Position numbers and translations under genes: made by a program. Shown piece after piece: positions 1 through 15,600 of a stretch of 64,000 nucleotides of DNA. Source of the stretch: Microglena sp. YARC (lineage: Eukaryota > Chlorophyta > Chlorophyceae > Chlamydomonadales > Chlamydomonadaceae). Each line of letters begins with the position of its first letter. The first letter of the stretch is position 1. The stretch lies in NCBI GenBank assembly GCA_022414725.1, contig CM039462.1:126887556-126951555 (forward strand), in the 5' to 3' direction. The notes beneath the pieces were generated by a model. It made no database searches. It was not told the DNA's origin and saw only the letters and a program-made list of their open reading frames with translations.

Positions 1-10
1 TCAGATGTAT

Positions 11-260
11 TGTGCACATGCAGGCATATGCCTATTGCAGTGATTCTGGCTATCCCAGCATTGTAATCCTATTGACAGCAGCAAAACGGTAAATGATTGT
101 TTGAGGTTCAGCTCATCAATGCTTTTTCTTTTTATGCCCTTCCAATCACAGTTGGGCAAGTATCTTCAGCCTATTTGGCCTAACCCTGGACTGCAATGCA
201 CATACATGCCTATTTCAGTGATCCTGGCTATCCCAGGATTGTAATCATATTGACAGCAGC
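11..260. repeat. Duplicated block in dehydrogenase intron 2
   Basis: Two copies of a roughly 70-bp segment (11-82 and 192-260) lie 178 bp apart and both end in ATTGACAGCAGC. They differ at a handful of positions. The right copy begins about 11 bases inside the intron, measured from the exon 2 donor at 271. This is the same junction-adjacent duplication seen in the kelch and transporter introns further right. Confidence 0.75.
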
Positions 261-271
261 AGACTACATAC

Positions 272-1765
<1,494 letters not shown>

Positions 1766-1912
1766 ATGGCATCGCTTTGCTTGCATCGTCGTGTGGCGTT
1801 TTCTAATCTTACTCAGCGAAAGCAAGCACGCACGCATATACTATCTGAGAGAACCTTGTCGATGGCTCGATCAGCATCCACGGCCTCTGCTATGATTGAA
1901 ATTGCATGCAAG
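1766..1912 (+). CDS. Kelch gene exon 1 (tentative)
   Basis: An ATG opens 49 codons ending IEIACK at a GTATGT donor in phase 0, as the next exon requires. The peptide is basic, Ser/Thr-rich and almost free of acidic residues in its first 25 residues, so it could be a transit peptide. Indirect support: the exon end plus donor (GCATGCAAGGTATG) recurs at 1904, 1947 and 1990 with a 43-bp period, the same junction duplication that marks the certain exons. No homology supports it, and another exon could lie before 4582. Confidence 0.4.
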
Positions 1913-2247
1913 GTATGTGTGTTTGTATGTGTGCGTGTGTGTGCATGCATGCAATGTATGTGTGTTTGTGTGCTTGTGTGTGTGTGTGTGCATGCAAGGT
2001 ATGAGTGCTTGTGGTGCGGACAAGCAGGCATTCGTACGTAGCGAAAAGAGTAAAAGTCCATGAGCAACAGCTTGTCAAGGCCTTTCCAACCATACAACCA
2101 AAATATAAAAATATTAAGTTTGAAAAAAGTTTTACAGTTTTTAGTCTTTATACAACTTTCTTGGGCGCTCTGTAGTCTGCACCCTAGGAGCAGATCACCC
2201 GAGTATGAAAAAGACTGAAGACGTTACCTATCTGTCTATCTATCATT

Positions 2248-2336
<89 letters not shown>

Positions 2337-2725
2337 TATCATGGTTTAATTGCCTCAACCTGTATTCTGGAGCCTGAGGGTCCGCTCAGGTGTGGTGTGT
2401 GTGTGGGGGGGGGGGGGGGGGGGGGGAGGGGGGTCTCGACCCCAGGGTTGACTGCTTTAAGGACCTCGTTGGGGACCAGAATTCAGAACGCGCATCTTAC
2501 TGGCTTCTTTGACTCACGCCCGTGCAAAGCTGGGCGATAAGGTCTGGGTGATGTCCAGCATGGTGTCCACCCTGGATGTACCTTCCAGGACATCCACCAA
2601 TTACACCCTGTGTGTAACCGACTACCGACTGCAGATTTGTACTAGTCTCGTTGAGCCCTTCTCAATGGTGTACCTCACGCTCAAAACATCGCACTGGCAA
2701 GGAAGTTACAAAAGTACAAAGTTGG

Positions 2726-2760
<35 letters not shown>

Positions 2761-5554
2761 TTATCTCGGCCCCCCCCTGGGTGTATCGACACGATCTCGA
2801 CGGTATCAAGATGTGCTCGCGGTTCTCTACCGATATCGATGATGTGGTAAAATAGTTTTTCCTTGCCCCCCCCCCCCCCCCCACTCGATATCCTATAATA
2901 AATCAGTATTTATTGTACGATATACCCCTGCATAAACTGATATCGCACGATATATTGCAAGATATCATGTAATATAATAACTCAGTATATGTGTTGTACG
3001 ATAGACCATATGATATCGCACGATATAATGTGCAATATCGGTTAATATATCAATACATGTTGTACAATATACCGTATGATATTGCACGATATATAATAGT
3101 GCATATATATTTATTGTACAAAATATGGTACAATCTTGTATGATAAATCGCCACCAACACCAACACCAACACCAACACCAACACCAACACCAACACCAAC
3201 ACCAACACCAACACCAACACCAACACCAACACCAACACCAACACCAACTTTAATACCAACACCAACACCAACACCAACACCAACACCAACACCAACACCA
3301 ACACCAACACCAACACCAACTTTAATACCAACACCATCACCAACACCAACACCAACACCAACACCAACACCAACACCAACACCAACACCATCACCAACAC
3401 CAACACCAACACCAACATCGACACCAACACCAACACCAACTTTAATACCAACACCAACACCAACACCAACACCAACACCAACACCAACACCAACACCAAC
3501 ACCAACACCAACACCAACACCAACACCAACACCAACACCAACACCAACACCAACACCAACACCCTGTGGGCGCAGCACGCAATTTTTGCCCTTTTTGCAC
3601 TACAAAGCGCTGACTAATTTGACGATTGTGCGCATTATGCGCGAACCAATTTGACAAAATGTAGTGCCCTGGCCTGGTCTCCCTTCTGTTACTTTGCCTG
3701 TTTGATATAGCTGCCTGTGAGCATCAGTATGGTTATGTGTAGGGGTCGGCTATGTTATATAATATTAGTGAATACAAAATATTATATACTATTATATAAT
3801 ATTAGTCGGACGAGTCCTCTCACCAGAATGTCGAATTTATTTGAAAAACTAATATCATTGTGACTCTATAATAAAATTAGTTAATATTAGTTTTTCTAAC
3901 ACTAATATAAGTTGCCTTTCCCTAGTTATGTGTCCTTCTAATTTGACTGTGTGTGTTTTTGTTAGTTATGTGTCCTTCTAATTTGACTGTGTGTGTTTTT
4001 GTTAGTTTTGTTAGTTATGTGTCCTTCTAATTTGACTGTGTGTGTTTTTGTTAGTTATGTGTCCTTCTAATTTGACTGTGTGTGTTTTTGTTAGTTATGT
4101 GTCCTTCTAATTTGACTGTGTGTGTTTTTGTTAGTTTTGTTAGTTATGTGTCCTTCTAATTTAACTGTGTGTGTTTTTGTTAGTTTTGTTAGTTATGTGT
4201 CCTTCTAATTTGACTGTGTGTGTTTTTGTTAGTTTTGTTAGTTATGTGTCCTTCTAATTTGACCGTGTGTGTTTTTGTTAGTTTTGTTAGTTATGTGTCC
4301 TTCTAATTTGACTGTGTGTGTTTTTGTTAGTTTTTCTAATACTAATGTAACTTGCCTTTCCCTAGTTATGAGTCCTTCTGATTTGACCGTGTGTGTTTGA
4401 GTGTTTCTTTGACAGGCCTGTGATACATGTATGACTGTGTGCCAATGTGTTTCTGTTTATAGGGGAAGTTAGCCCCCATTTAAGTCATCCCACGCTTACC
4501 TTAACCCGGAACCAACCTAGATCCAAAACCCTGAACCCTGCAACCTATAACCTAAAACCTAGACCCCCTAAACCTTTCCAGGAAGTTGCCAGAGACCTGG
4601 ATGAGCAGCCTGGACTCCCTCGCAGTGGGCATGCCATGGCTGCCTTGCCAGCCTGGCATGAGGATGACGCTCTTTTGTTTGGCGGTTACACTGAAACTGT
4701 AAGTTAGAGTCATTAAGCGTGAGATGAGTAATGGCTGCCTTGCCAGCCTGGCATGAGGATGACGCTCTTTTGTTTGGCGGTTACACTGAAACTGTAAGTT
4801 AGAGTCATTAAGCGTGAGATGAGTAATGGATGCCTTGCCAGCCTGGCATGAGGAGAACGCTCTTTTGTTTGGCGGTTACACTGAAACTGTAAGTTAGAGT
4901 CATTAAGCGTGAGATGAGTAATGGCTGCCTTGCCAGCCTGGCATGAGGAGGACGCTCTTTTGTTTGGCGGTTACACTGAAACTGTAAGTTAGAGTCATTA
5001 AGCGTGAGATGAGTAATGGCTGCCTTGCCAGCCTGGCATGAGGATGACGCTCTTTTGTTTGGCGGTTACACTGAAAACAGAAGTTAAAGTCATGGATCGG
5101 TGCTAGATGAGTAATGGGCACATGTGTACTTCAATTGCGAAGTTGAATTTTCTTAAAAGTACTTTATCACACGTCCTTTGTTGCTTGCATACAATTTAAT
5201 GGGGGGCAGGTAAAAAAACAAGTCCTAGGCTCGTTGCAAGCGTTGCTGAAAATTGGCGGATAGTGTTGGCTAACAGAGCAGCAGATTGCACTGGAATAAA
5301 GTGCAGCAGACTGAAGCCAGGATATATGACAGGACCAGGGGCCAGTTAGGGCCAGGGTTTCTAGCGGTTGGACGGACGGTCGGTCAAACTGACGACAGGG
5401 TGACTTAGGGGGCTCCACCCTGCAAAAAGGATCTTCAAGGGATTGTTGACACATCCGTGCGGTTGTCAGGCGCAGAGGGTCTGCGAAACCAAAAAAAAAC
5501 ATGGCAGCCATTCTCCAGTATGTACAATGCATTTTGTTTTTATTATTATTATTC

Positions 5555-5634
<80 letters not shown>

Positions 5635-5650
5635 GTTATTATTGTTATTA

Positions 5651-5699
<49 letters not shown>

Positions 5700-5740
5700 T
5701 ATTACTATTATAATAATTATTAGTATTCTTATTCTTATTA

Positions 5741-5794
<54 letters not shown>

Positions 5795-5815
5795 TATTAT
5801 TATTATTATTATTAC

Positions 5816-5885
<70 letters not shown>

Positions 5886-8800
5886 TACATGGGAGGGTTC
5901 CCTCAATCTCACGTCCTGTAGCATCTCGTACTAATTTTCAATTTTCAATTTTGTTGACACAGCAGAGATTATTTTTCAGTTCAGAAAGTGGGAACCTGGT
6001 AGTGTATTGTGCCGATTCGGGTTCTGGGTACTGGTAGCGATCTGGGTCTGAAAGCAGGGATCTACTGTTACAAACGCTACCCCTGGACTGTAACATACAA
6101 ATCTACATGCACAGGCTGGAGCTGATGGGAAGATGAGCAGAAGCACCTCTCATGACACCTTTTCATAAGGCGGAACATGTATTTGTTTATTTAACTGATT
6201 CTGTCTTGCTTGGTGGTTGGCCCCAGTGCAAGCAAGCGGGATAGCCTTCTCAACCTCACGCCTAGTGATAAGGCGTAACATTTATTTATTCACCTGATTT
6301 TGTCTTGCACAGGCTGGAGCTGATGGGAAGATGAGTTGAAGCACCTTTCAAGACATTTCGATGTTCAACAAAGAGAGGGGATTTTTACATGGTTTGTTAC
6401 ATGGTTTGCTACATGGTTTGTTACATGGTTCATCAGCTAACTCTGGACTGTATTAGACACTACCCCTGGACTGTAACATACTCATCTATATATATAGGCT
6501 GGAGCTGATGGGAAGATGAGTAGAAGCACCTCTCAAGACACTTGGATGTTCAACCGAGAGAGGGGATCTTGGAAGGAGGTCACTTTCGGTTCCGATGCAC
6601 AGCTTCCCTTGGTTAGTCCCTTGCCTATTAAATGTTTCGTGATTTTCACATGCGCAGCTTCCTTTAGTTGGTCCCTTGCCTATAAATGTTTCGTGATGTT
6701 CACATGCGCTGCTTCCTTTGGGGGGTCCCTTGCCTATAAATGTGTTGTGATGTTCACATGCCCTGCTTCCTTTGGGGGGTCCCTTGCCCAATAAATGATT
6801 CGTGATGCTCACATGTCCTGTTAAATTGGCGGTGTTTAGGCACCCTTTTTGGTACCGGCAAAGCAACCTTTCCACCCAGTGAAAGCACCCTGGTGGAAAG
6901 GTTGCTTCAAGCCTGTTAAAAGAGTGCTTAAGACCCCCTAAATTAGCAGTGTTTGGCACCAATGTATTTGGCACCATTACAGCACTCTTTTCACCCGGAA
7001 AGCACCCTTCAAGCCTTATAAAAGGGTGCCGAAGAGTCCCCTAAATACGCAGTGCTTAGCACCAATGTGCTTGGCACCATTAAAGCACTCTTTCCACCCG
7101 GCAAGCACCTTTGCAAGCCTTATACAAGGGTACCGAGGACCCCCTAAATTAGCAGCGTTTGACCAATGTGTTTGGCACCATTAAAGCACCTTTTCCATCC
7201 AGAAGGCACCTTGAAAGCCTTATAAAAGGATGACGAAGACCCCCCTAAATTAGAAGTGTTTGGCAATCATGTGTTCAGCACCATCAAAGCACTCTTTCCA
7301 CCCAGAAAGCACCTTTAAAGCCTTATAAAAGGGTGCTGAAGATCCCCTAAATTAGCAGTGTTTGGCACCTTTAAAGCACTCTTTCCACCCAGAAAGCACC
7401 CTTCCAAGCCTTATAACAGGGTGCTTAAGACCCCCTAAATTAGCAGTGCTTGGCACCAATGTATTTGGCACCATTACAGCACTCTTTTCACCCGGAAAGC
7501 ACCCTTCAAGCCTTATAAAAGGGTGCCGAAGACCCCCCTAAATTAGCAGTGTTTGACCATTGTGTTTGGCACCATTAAAGCACTCTTTCCACCCGGAAAG
7601 CACCTTTTCAAGCCTTATATAAGGGTGCCGAAGGCCCCCCTAAATTAGCAGTGTTTGACCATTGTGTTTGGCACCGTCAAAGCACCCTTTCCACCCAGAA
7701 AGCACTTGTCAAAGCAAAAAAAAAAGATGTGCCATAGACCCCCCCAATAACCAGTGTGATGTTTATATGTCCCCCTTGACTAGATCAGGCCGAGGGCACA
7801 ATTGAATTCCAGTAGGGCACAAGGAAAAATGTAATCATCGTCATCATCATAATCATCATCATTGCACACAAACCTAATCTATGTGGTCCTTATGGGTTAG
7901 GCTAGTCCCTTTTTTTGCAGGCTACTTCACTTTTTGGCTATGTCTGGCAGCTTCCAGGTAGCTCCCAAGGCACTCAAGACATGTGGATGTTCCTTAGACA
8001 GTGTTCCACAGACATTGTTCCACAGACAGTGTTCCACAGACAGTGTTCCGCGCACAGTGTTCTGCGCACAGTGTTCCACAGACAGTGTTCCGCGCACAGT
8101 GTTCCACAGACAGTGTTCCACAGGTAGTGTTCCACAGACAGTGTTCCACAGACAGTGTTCCACAGACAGTGTTCCGCGCACAGTGTTCCACAGACAGTGT
8201 TCCACAGACAGTGTTCCACAGACAGTGTTCCGCGCACAGTGTTCCGCGCACAGTGTTCCACAGACAGTGCTCCACAGATAGTGTTCCACAGGCAGTGTTC
8301 CACAGACAGTGTTCCACGGACAGTGTTCCACAGACAGTGTCCAGGGGTCTTGGACACTGTTTTTCTGTTTGTGTGACGTGTTGCAAATTGAGCAACTTGT
8401 TGCAACCCAAGTGCTACGTGCTGCCCCCCGAACCCTGCGGATCACAAAGCGAGGAGCTCGGGGGGTTCAGGTGAACGGGCACTTCTGACTAGTTTACCCA
8501 GACTCAGAACTAATATAATAATAATAAAAATATTATATATTAATTACAAAATGACAATTATTATTACCGTAATTAACATTTGTTTATTTTTTAATTATCT
8601 CGATATCGCTGAAAGCAAATGTTACAGTTATAATTGTTATGACTCATGCACTCATGCGTCATCATGCAGCGCCAGAATAGCGACGCGTCGCACACACAAA
8701 AACAGCATTCTTTGAAGGAAGCCACTTTCGATTCTGATGCACAACTTTCCTTGTCCTCAACTATGACGATGATGATTACATTTTGTCCTGGTGCCCTCCT

Positions 8801-9240
8801 GAAACCCTAAACCCTAAACAAATAAAAACTTCTTTCCGGGCAGTGGGTACTAGGGACCTAAGCGTACATTTTTTAAACGAGAAATCAACAGTAAGAAGTG
8901 ACGAGAGATAGGCACGAATGATAACAAATGTGCCTCCATTGTCCCCTGGGCAGTTGCTTGCCCCCCCCCTCCCCTGCTCCCTCCCCTCCCCCCACCCCCC
9001 CGCCCCCCTCAACCTCTCCGCCCTCCCCTCCCCCTGCCCCCCCCCCCCCCCCCTATTGTCAGCTTTCACTGACCGTCTTCTCTTGCAGGCTTGGCTGACC
9101 TCTCAGGCAGCGTTGAGTAACGAGTGTGTGTGTGTGAGAGTGTGTGTGAGTGTGTGTTTGCGTGTGAGAGTGAGTGGGCACGTGTGTGTGTGTGTGTTTG
9201 TGAGTGTGAGAGAGAATGTGTGTGAGTGTGAGAGTGTGTT

Positions 9241-9288
<48 letters not shown>

Positions 9289-9601
9289 TTTATCTGGTTG
9301 ATCGGCAGTTGTGACAGTGGCTGGTGCTTCTTAAACATGAATTCTCTTCAAAACATAATAGGGTACGGAATCCAGAATCCAGAATAGAGAATTCAGAAAA
9401 GCTTCAGTGGCTACGGTGGAATTTTAGGGAGGTCTGGCCGATAGGCAGTCAGGAGGTCGTGCTAGTGGGCCCCTGCCTGTTTGGGGGCGCTTGGACCTCA
9501 CTAAGGTGAAGGCATAAGTGACTGCCTTACCACCTGGCCCCGTCGTGGTTCGCGACTGCCTTTTCCCACCTACACAAGCTTAGGGCGGTATAGGAATTGG
9601 G

Positions 9602-9638
<37 letters not shown>

Positions 9639-12600
9639 AGGAGATTGGCTCTAATAGTGCTAGCTAGTGCTCAAAGTTTACAAAATATGCATATAGCTGA
9701 TGCACAGTAACCACCTTCTCTTTCAGGCTCGGCTGACCTCTCAGGCCGTGTTGAGTAATGAGTGTGTGTGGTTGATTGGCGGCTGGGAAGGTGGCCAACG
9801 CTTCCTCAACGATGTATGGAAGTTCGATTTGAAGACTGGGAGTTGGTCGGAGATGAATCCCACGGGTGTGCAGATGCCTGAGATATCCAGGTTGGTGTTT
9901 GTCTGGGCCTAAAATTTAGCTGAATTAAACGATGTTTGGGGGTTTGACTTGACTGGTGGGAGGTGGTTGGAGATGAAACCCATGGGTGTGCAGATGCCTG
10001 AAATATTTAGTTAAAAAACAAGTTTGACTTGAAGTGTGGGAGGTGGTCGGAGGTAAAACCCATGGGTGTGCAGATGCCTGAGATATCCAGGTTGGTGTTT
10101 GTCTGGGCCTAAAATTTAGCTGAATTAAATGAAGATTGGGGGTTGGACGTGAAGACTGGGAGGTGGTCGGAGCTGAAACCCACTGGTGTGCAGATGCCTG
10201 AGATATCCAGGTTTTTTGTTTTGTTTTATTACGTTTGACTTGAAGAGTGGGAGGTGGTCGGAGCTGAAACCCACTGGTGCGCAGATGCCTGAGATATCCA
10301 GGTTTTTTGTTTTGTTTTATTACATTTGACTTGAAGAGTGGGAGGTGGTCGGAGATGAAACCCATGGGTGTGGGGATGCCTGAGATATCCAGTTTAATTT
10401 ATTTTATTAAGTTTGACTTGAAGTGTGAGAGCTGGTCGGAGATGAAACCCATGGGTGTGCAGATGCCCGAGACATCCAATTTTGTGTTTGTCTGGGCTGA
10501 ACATTTTCCCAAACTTAACGATGTTTGGAGGTTTGACTTGAAGACTGGGAGGTGGTCAGAGATGAAACCCACAGGTATGCAGATGCCTGAGATGTCCATT
10601 TTTCTTAGTTTGACTTGAAGAGTGGGAGGTGTTGGGAGATGGAACCCACAGGTGTGCAGAAGCCTGAGATATCCAGGTTGGGGGGGTTCTGGGCCCTGGG
10701 CACATTTAGCTGATCTAATCGATGTTTGGAAGTTTGACTTAAAGAGTGGGAGATGGTAAATTGAAACCCATGGGTGTGCAGATGCCTGAGATATCTAGTT
10801 TTTTTTTTTTTTTACTTGAAGTGTGGGAGTGTGTCGGAGATGAAACCCATGGGTGTGCAGATGCCTAGGATATCCAGGTTGGGGGTTGTCCGGGCCTAAC
10901 GTTTAGCCGACCTAAATTGGCACAAATTCCGGTCTAAGTTTTAGCCTAAATAATGTAGGTGTGTGGTGCACATGAAAGTTCAGCACGGGGAAGTGTTTCT
11001 TTTTTCTATCCTCCTGTCCCCAACCTCATATTTCTATCCTCCTGTCCCCAACCTCATATTTCTATCCTCCTGTCCCCAACCTCATATTTCTATCCTCCTG
11101 TCCCCAACCTCATATTTCTATCCTCCTGTCCTCAACCTCATATTTCTATCCTCCTGTCCCCAACCTCATATTTCTATCCTCCTGTCCCCAACCTCATATT
11201 TCTATCCTCCTGTCCCCAACCTCATATAATATCTATCACTTTCTCTTATCACAATGGCAGGTTCCAAGCAGTTGCTGTGGGTAGCAAGGTGTACATACAC
11301 ACACATCGCTCTGTGGAAGAAATTGTAGTGCTGGACACGTCAAATGTTGATGCACCCACTTTGAGCATTGAGAAGGTGAATGGGGGCAAATTAAATTTAA
11401 ATGAAGATTCAAATTCAAATGTGGATTCAAATTCAAATGTGGATTCAAATTCAATTCTAGATGCACCCACTTTGAGCATTGAAAAGGTGAAGGGGGGCAA
11501 ATACAATTTAAATATAGATTTAAATTCGAATGTAGTTTCATATTCAAATGTGGATTCAGATTCAATTCAAATGTAGATGCTCCCACTTTGAGCATTGCGA
11601 AGGTGAATGAGGGGAAATTAAATTAAAATGTAAAATCAAATTTAAAAGTGGATTTACAGGTGCAAGGGTCGTCGCCTGCCGCTAAGGCTAGCCCTCCTGA
11701 TCTTGTGGTTTGCATTCAAATCTATTAAATTACATTTTATTTGATTTGTGTTCTTTTGCGTTAATTTGCTTATTCAGACGGTTGACTCAGATTCCTTTAC
11801 AGTTGCTTTTCATATTTCCAAATACATATAACCCTTAAGGGTTAAGGAAATAAGCACATGCAGGCTTCATCATTGTCAGTACTTATATTTGCAAAGATTG
11901 GGGGCCTGCTTGCTGGACATCGAGTCACTGCCCGAGAGGTCCAGCGATCTTTCAGATGGGGCCCCCATTGGTACAAGTGCTAGTAGACATATTTAAGGTG
12001 TATGCTGGGCCTTGAAAGGTTTTAGCTCTGTGTGCGATATTTCCCTTAATTAGGGGGTATACCACACCACTGGCTGGCCTTACTGGTCTTATCAGCTGTT
12101 ACCATTTAAATAAAGTCAACTGCACTATCTAGCTTGTAAGTCCAGACTGTTCAAGTCTGTCTTTGTGCTACTACCAAAAGAGTTGCTACTGTCAAATAAT
12201 AACAGAGTTGCTTCCCCTGGGAGGCTCTGGTAGGTTCTGGAAGATATAACTCCTGCGGGACAGAGGGATGGTGGTGGGAACTAGAAAAGCTGGTAAAGAT
12301 AGAGAGCTTTGGCAGCTTAGAGCACTAATGTTTTAGTGATTCTCTGTTGCTGTGCTTTCGCTTAAATACCGTGCAGATCAGGGTACTGGTTGAATTCACC
12401 GGCGGTAGTCACTCCTGGTTCTGCCCGGGGTTAACGGGTATTTGAACATTTGAAGGCAGCTTTCGGAATTCTGCGGCGCGCGTCTGAATACTCCATTTCT
12501 CCCACTACTGTGTGGGAAATACGGCTGCTTTATTTGATTTAATTTGATTACATTTGATTTTTAATTTGATTTAATTTAATTTTTAATTTAATTTAATTTG

Positions 12601-15600
12601 GTTTAATCTGTGTGTGGGGTGGAGGTGGGGGGGGGGGGCAGGTAATAAGCTGCCATACCTCATCTTCGCTTTAATAGAGCTTATCCTCAGGATCCGATTA
12701 CTACTTGTTTTGCATCCATTCCACAATTCCAACTCCCATCTGAATACCCTACCACAGGTGCACTGATCAGCACATGAAATATCATGAAGCAGCCTAATAA
12801 TAGCCTACAATAGACTGCAAATAGCCTACATTACAATAGACTGCAATAGACTGCAGTAGCCTGAAGTAGCCTGAAATAGCATGGAACAGCATGACGTTTT
12901 TATTCTCCTGCCACAGGTGCAAGGGTCGACACGTGAAATAGCATGAAGCAGCCTAATAATAGCCCACAATATACTGCAATAGCCTACAATAGCCTAAAGC
13001 AGCATGGCGTTTGTTATTCTCCTGCCACAGGTGCAAGGGTAGACATCTAATTATAGCCCACACTAGCCTGAACTAGCCTGACATAGCATGAAGCAGCCTA
13101 ATAATAGCCCACAGTAGCCTGAAATAGCCTAAAATAGCATGGTGTTTGTTATATTCCTGCCACAGGTGCAAAGGTCGACACCTGACATAGCATGAAGCAG
13201 CCTAATAAAAGCCCACAGTAGCCTGAAATAGCCTAACACAGCATGGCGTTTGTTATTCTCCTGCCACAGGTGCAAGGGTCGACACCTGCTGTTGAGGATA
13301 GCCCTTCTGTTCCCCCATCCCGTGGTTTACATTCAGTCACACTCATTGGAGAAAGCTTGTACCTGTTTGGTGGAGCACCAGCAAAAGGGCCCATGGTAGG
13401 TGTAGCATGGTAGGTGTAACATGGTAGGTGTAATACTGCTTCTTGCGCTTGCCTTTATTAGCAGGGCTTTTATTTGCAGCTTCTTGGCAGCTTCCTGAGT
13501 GTAGCATTGCTTTTTGATAGCTATGACAGGTAGGAGCTTCTGTTTTTTATTAGCAGCTTCTGGGCAGCTTCCTGAGTGTATCATTGTTGTTTTATAGCTA
13601 CGATATGTAGGAGCTTCTGTTTTCTTATCAGCAGCTTCTGGGCAGCTTCCTGAGTGTAGCATTGCTTTTTTATAGCTACGATATGTAGGAGCTTCTGTTT
13701 TCTTATTAGCAGCTTCTGGGCAGCTTCACGAGTGTATCATTGTTGTTTTATAGCTGCGATATGTAGGAGCTTCTGTTTTCTTATCAGCAGCTTCTGGGCA
13801 GCTTCCTGAGCCATCTACTGGACTGCACCCAGACACTTCAGCAGTGTCGGTCACCCTCATTGTAGACAGCAAACATCCTGTTCGGAGAGCACCTCAGACA
13901 GGAACCATGGTAGGTTTGACATGATAGTTGTAATACAGTAGGTGTAAGGTTGCTTCTTGCGCTTGCCATTATAAGCAGGGCTTTTATTAGCAGCTTCTTG
14001 GCAGCTTCCTGAGTGTAGCATCGCTTTTTGATAGCTATGATTTGTAGGAGCTTCTATTTGTTCTAGGTAGGTGTAACATGGTAGGGGTTGCATAGTAGGT
14101 GCAAGGTTGCTTCTTGCGCTTGCCTTTGAGGCTTTTATTAGCAGCTTCTGGGCAGCTTCTGGGCGGCTTCCTGGGGTGTAACATTGTTTTTTGATAGCTA
14201 TGACAGGTCGGAGCTTCTGTTTTTTACAGCTTCTGGGCAGAAGACAGTTAAGAAGTGATTTTTCTAATAACTATGTTGAAAGTTTTTGTAATCTGCCTTA
14301 CCCCCCCCCCCCCCCCCCCCCCCCCCCTCCCCTATCTCCTTCAGCAATTCTGATTAGGGGATCAGCGTAAGGTGTATTGTGATCCTGTTGACGAGCTCTA
14401 CCAATTTATGGTCTTACATTTGGATTTGAGCAGTCTTACATTTGGATTTAAGCAGCATTCCATTTGGATTTGAGCAGTCTTCCATTTGGTTTTGAGCAGT
14501 CTTCCATTCGGTTTTGAGCTTTCTTCCATTCGGTTTTGAGCAGTCTTCCATTTGGTTTTGAGCAGTCTTCCATTTGGTTCTTAGCAGTCTTCCATTTGGT
14601 TTTGAGCAGTCTTCCATTCGGTTTTGAGCTTTCTTCCATTCGGTTTTGAGCAGTCTTCCATTCGGTTTTGAGCAGTTTTCCATTTGGTTCTTAGCAGTCT
14701 TCCATTTGGTTTTGAGCAGTCTTCCATTTGGATTTGAGCAGTCTTCCACTTGGTTTTGAGCAGTCTTCCATTCGGTTTTGAGCTTTCTTCCATTCGGTTT
14801 TGAGCAGTCTTCCATTCGGTTTTGAGCTTTCTTCCATTCGGTTTTGAGCAGTCTTCCATTCGGTTTCGAGCAATCTTCCATTTGTTTCTTAGCAGTCTTC
14901 CATTTGGTTTTGAGCAGTCTTCCATTTGGATTTGAGCAGTCTTCCATTTGGTTTTGAGCAGTCTTCCATTCGGTTTTGAGCTTTCTTCCATTCGGTTTTG
15001 AGCAGTCTTCCATTCGGTTTTGAGCTTTCTTCCATTCGGTTTTGAGCAGTCTGCCATTCGGTTTTGAGCAGTCTTCCATTTGGTTCTTAGCAGTCTTCCA
15101 TTTGGTTTTGAGCAGTCTTCCATTTGGTTTTGAGCAGTCTTCCATTTGGTTTTGAGCAGTCTTCCATTTGGTTTTGAGCAGTCTTCCATTTGGATTTGAG
15201 CTTTCTTCCATTCGGTTTTGAGCAGTCTTCCATTCGGTTTTGAGCTTTCTTCCATTCGGTCTTGAGCAGTCTTCCATTTGGTTTTGAGCAGTCTTCCATT
15301 TGGATTTGAGCTTTCTTCCATTTGGTTTTGAGCAGTCTTCCATTTGGTTTTGAGCAGTCTTCCATTTGGATTTGAGCTTTCTTCCATTCGGTTTTGAGCA
15401 GTCTTCCATTTGGTTCTTAGCAGTCTTCCATTCGGTTTTGAGCAGTCTTCCATTTGGTTTTGAGCAGTCTTCCATTTGGATTTGAGCTTTCTTCCATTCG
15501 GTTTTGAGCAGTCTTCCATTCGGTTTTGAGCTTTCTTCCATTCGGTTTTGAGCAGTCTTCCATTTGGTTTTGAGCAGTCTTCCATTTGGATTTGAGCAGT

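Larger units (their letters stand above)
2011..4581. repeat. Kelch intron 1 filler: microsatellites, homopolymers, AT-rich repeat
   Basis: In order the intron holds a CAT/ATC trinucleotide run (about 2244-2335), poly-G near 2404-2433, poly-C at 2727-2760 and 2866-2882, and an AT-rich block with a roughly 68-bp repeat containing ATCGCACGATAT (2890-3148). A CCAACA hexanucleotide array follows (3149-3561), then a MITE relic, an AT-rich stretch with TATTATATAATATTAGT words (3740-3900) and a 47/58-bp array (3904-4400). The Thr-Pro, Gly-Val and Leu-Val frames through 3050-3654 come only from the hexanucleotide. Confidence 0.85.
7812..8803. repeat. Inverted repeat bracketing the relic of exon 3
   Basis: The left arm 7812-7848 (AGGGCACAAGGA...TGTAATCATC) is the near-exact reverse complement of the right arm 8766-8803 (GATTACATTTTGTCCTGGTG...). 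The arms match over about 32 bp with few differences. They enclose the split exon 3 copy. Confidence 0.8.

Noticed and set aside
3050..3654. Long Thr-Pro, Gly-Val and Leu-Val open frames
   Set aside because: All come from the CCAACA hexanucleotide array, which has no stop in several frames.
5443..6037. Poly-Ile/Leu/Tyr/Asn frames
   Set aside because: ATT microsatellite by-products.
7927..8474. Overlapping Cys/Val/Thr frames on both strands, and a CRISPR-like look
   Set aside because: The 14-bp units are contiguous with no unique spacers; frames reflect the 42-bp stop-free cycle.
14414..15585. 334- and 375-codon repeat proteins
   Set aside because: A 22-bp period puts the same DNA in all three frames; no start context, no homology.
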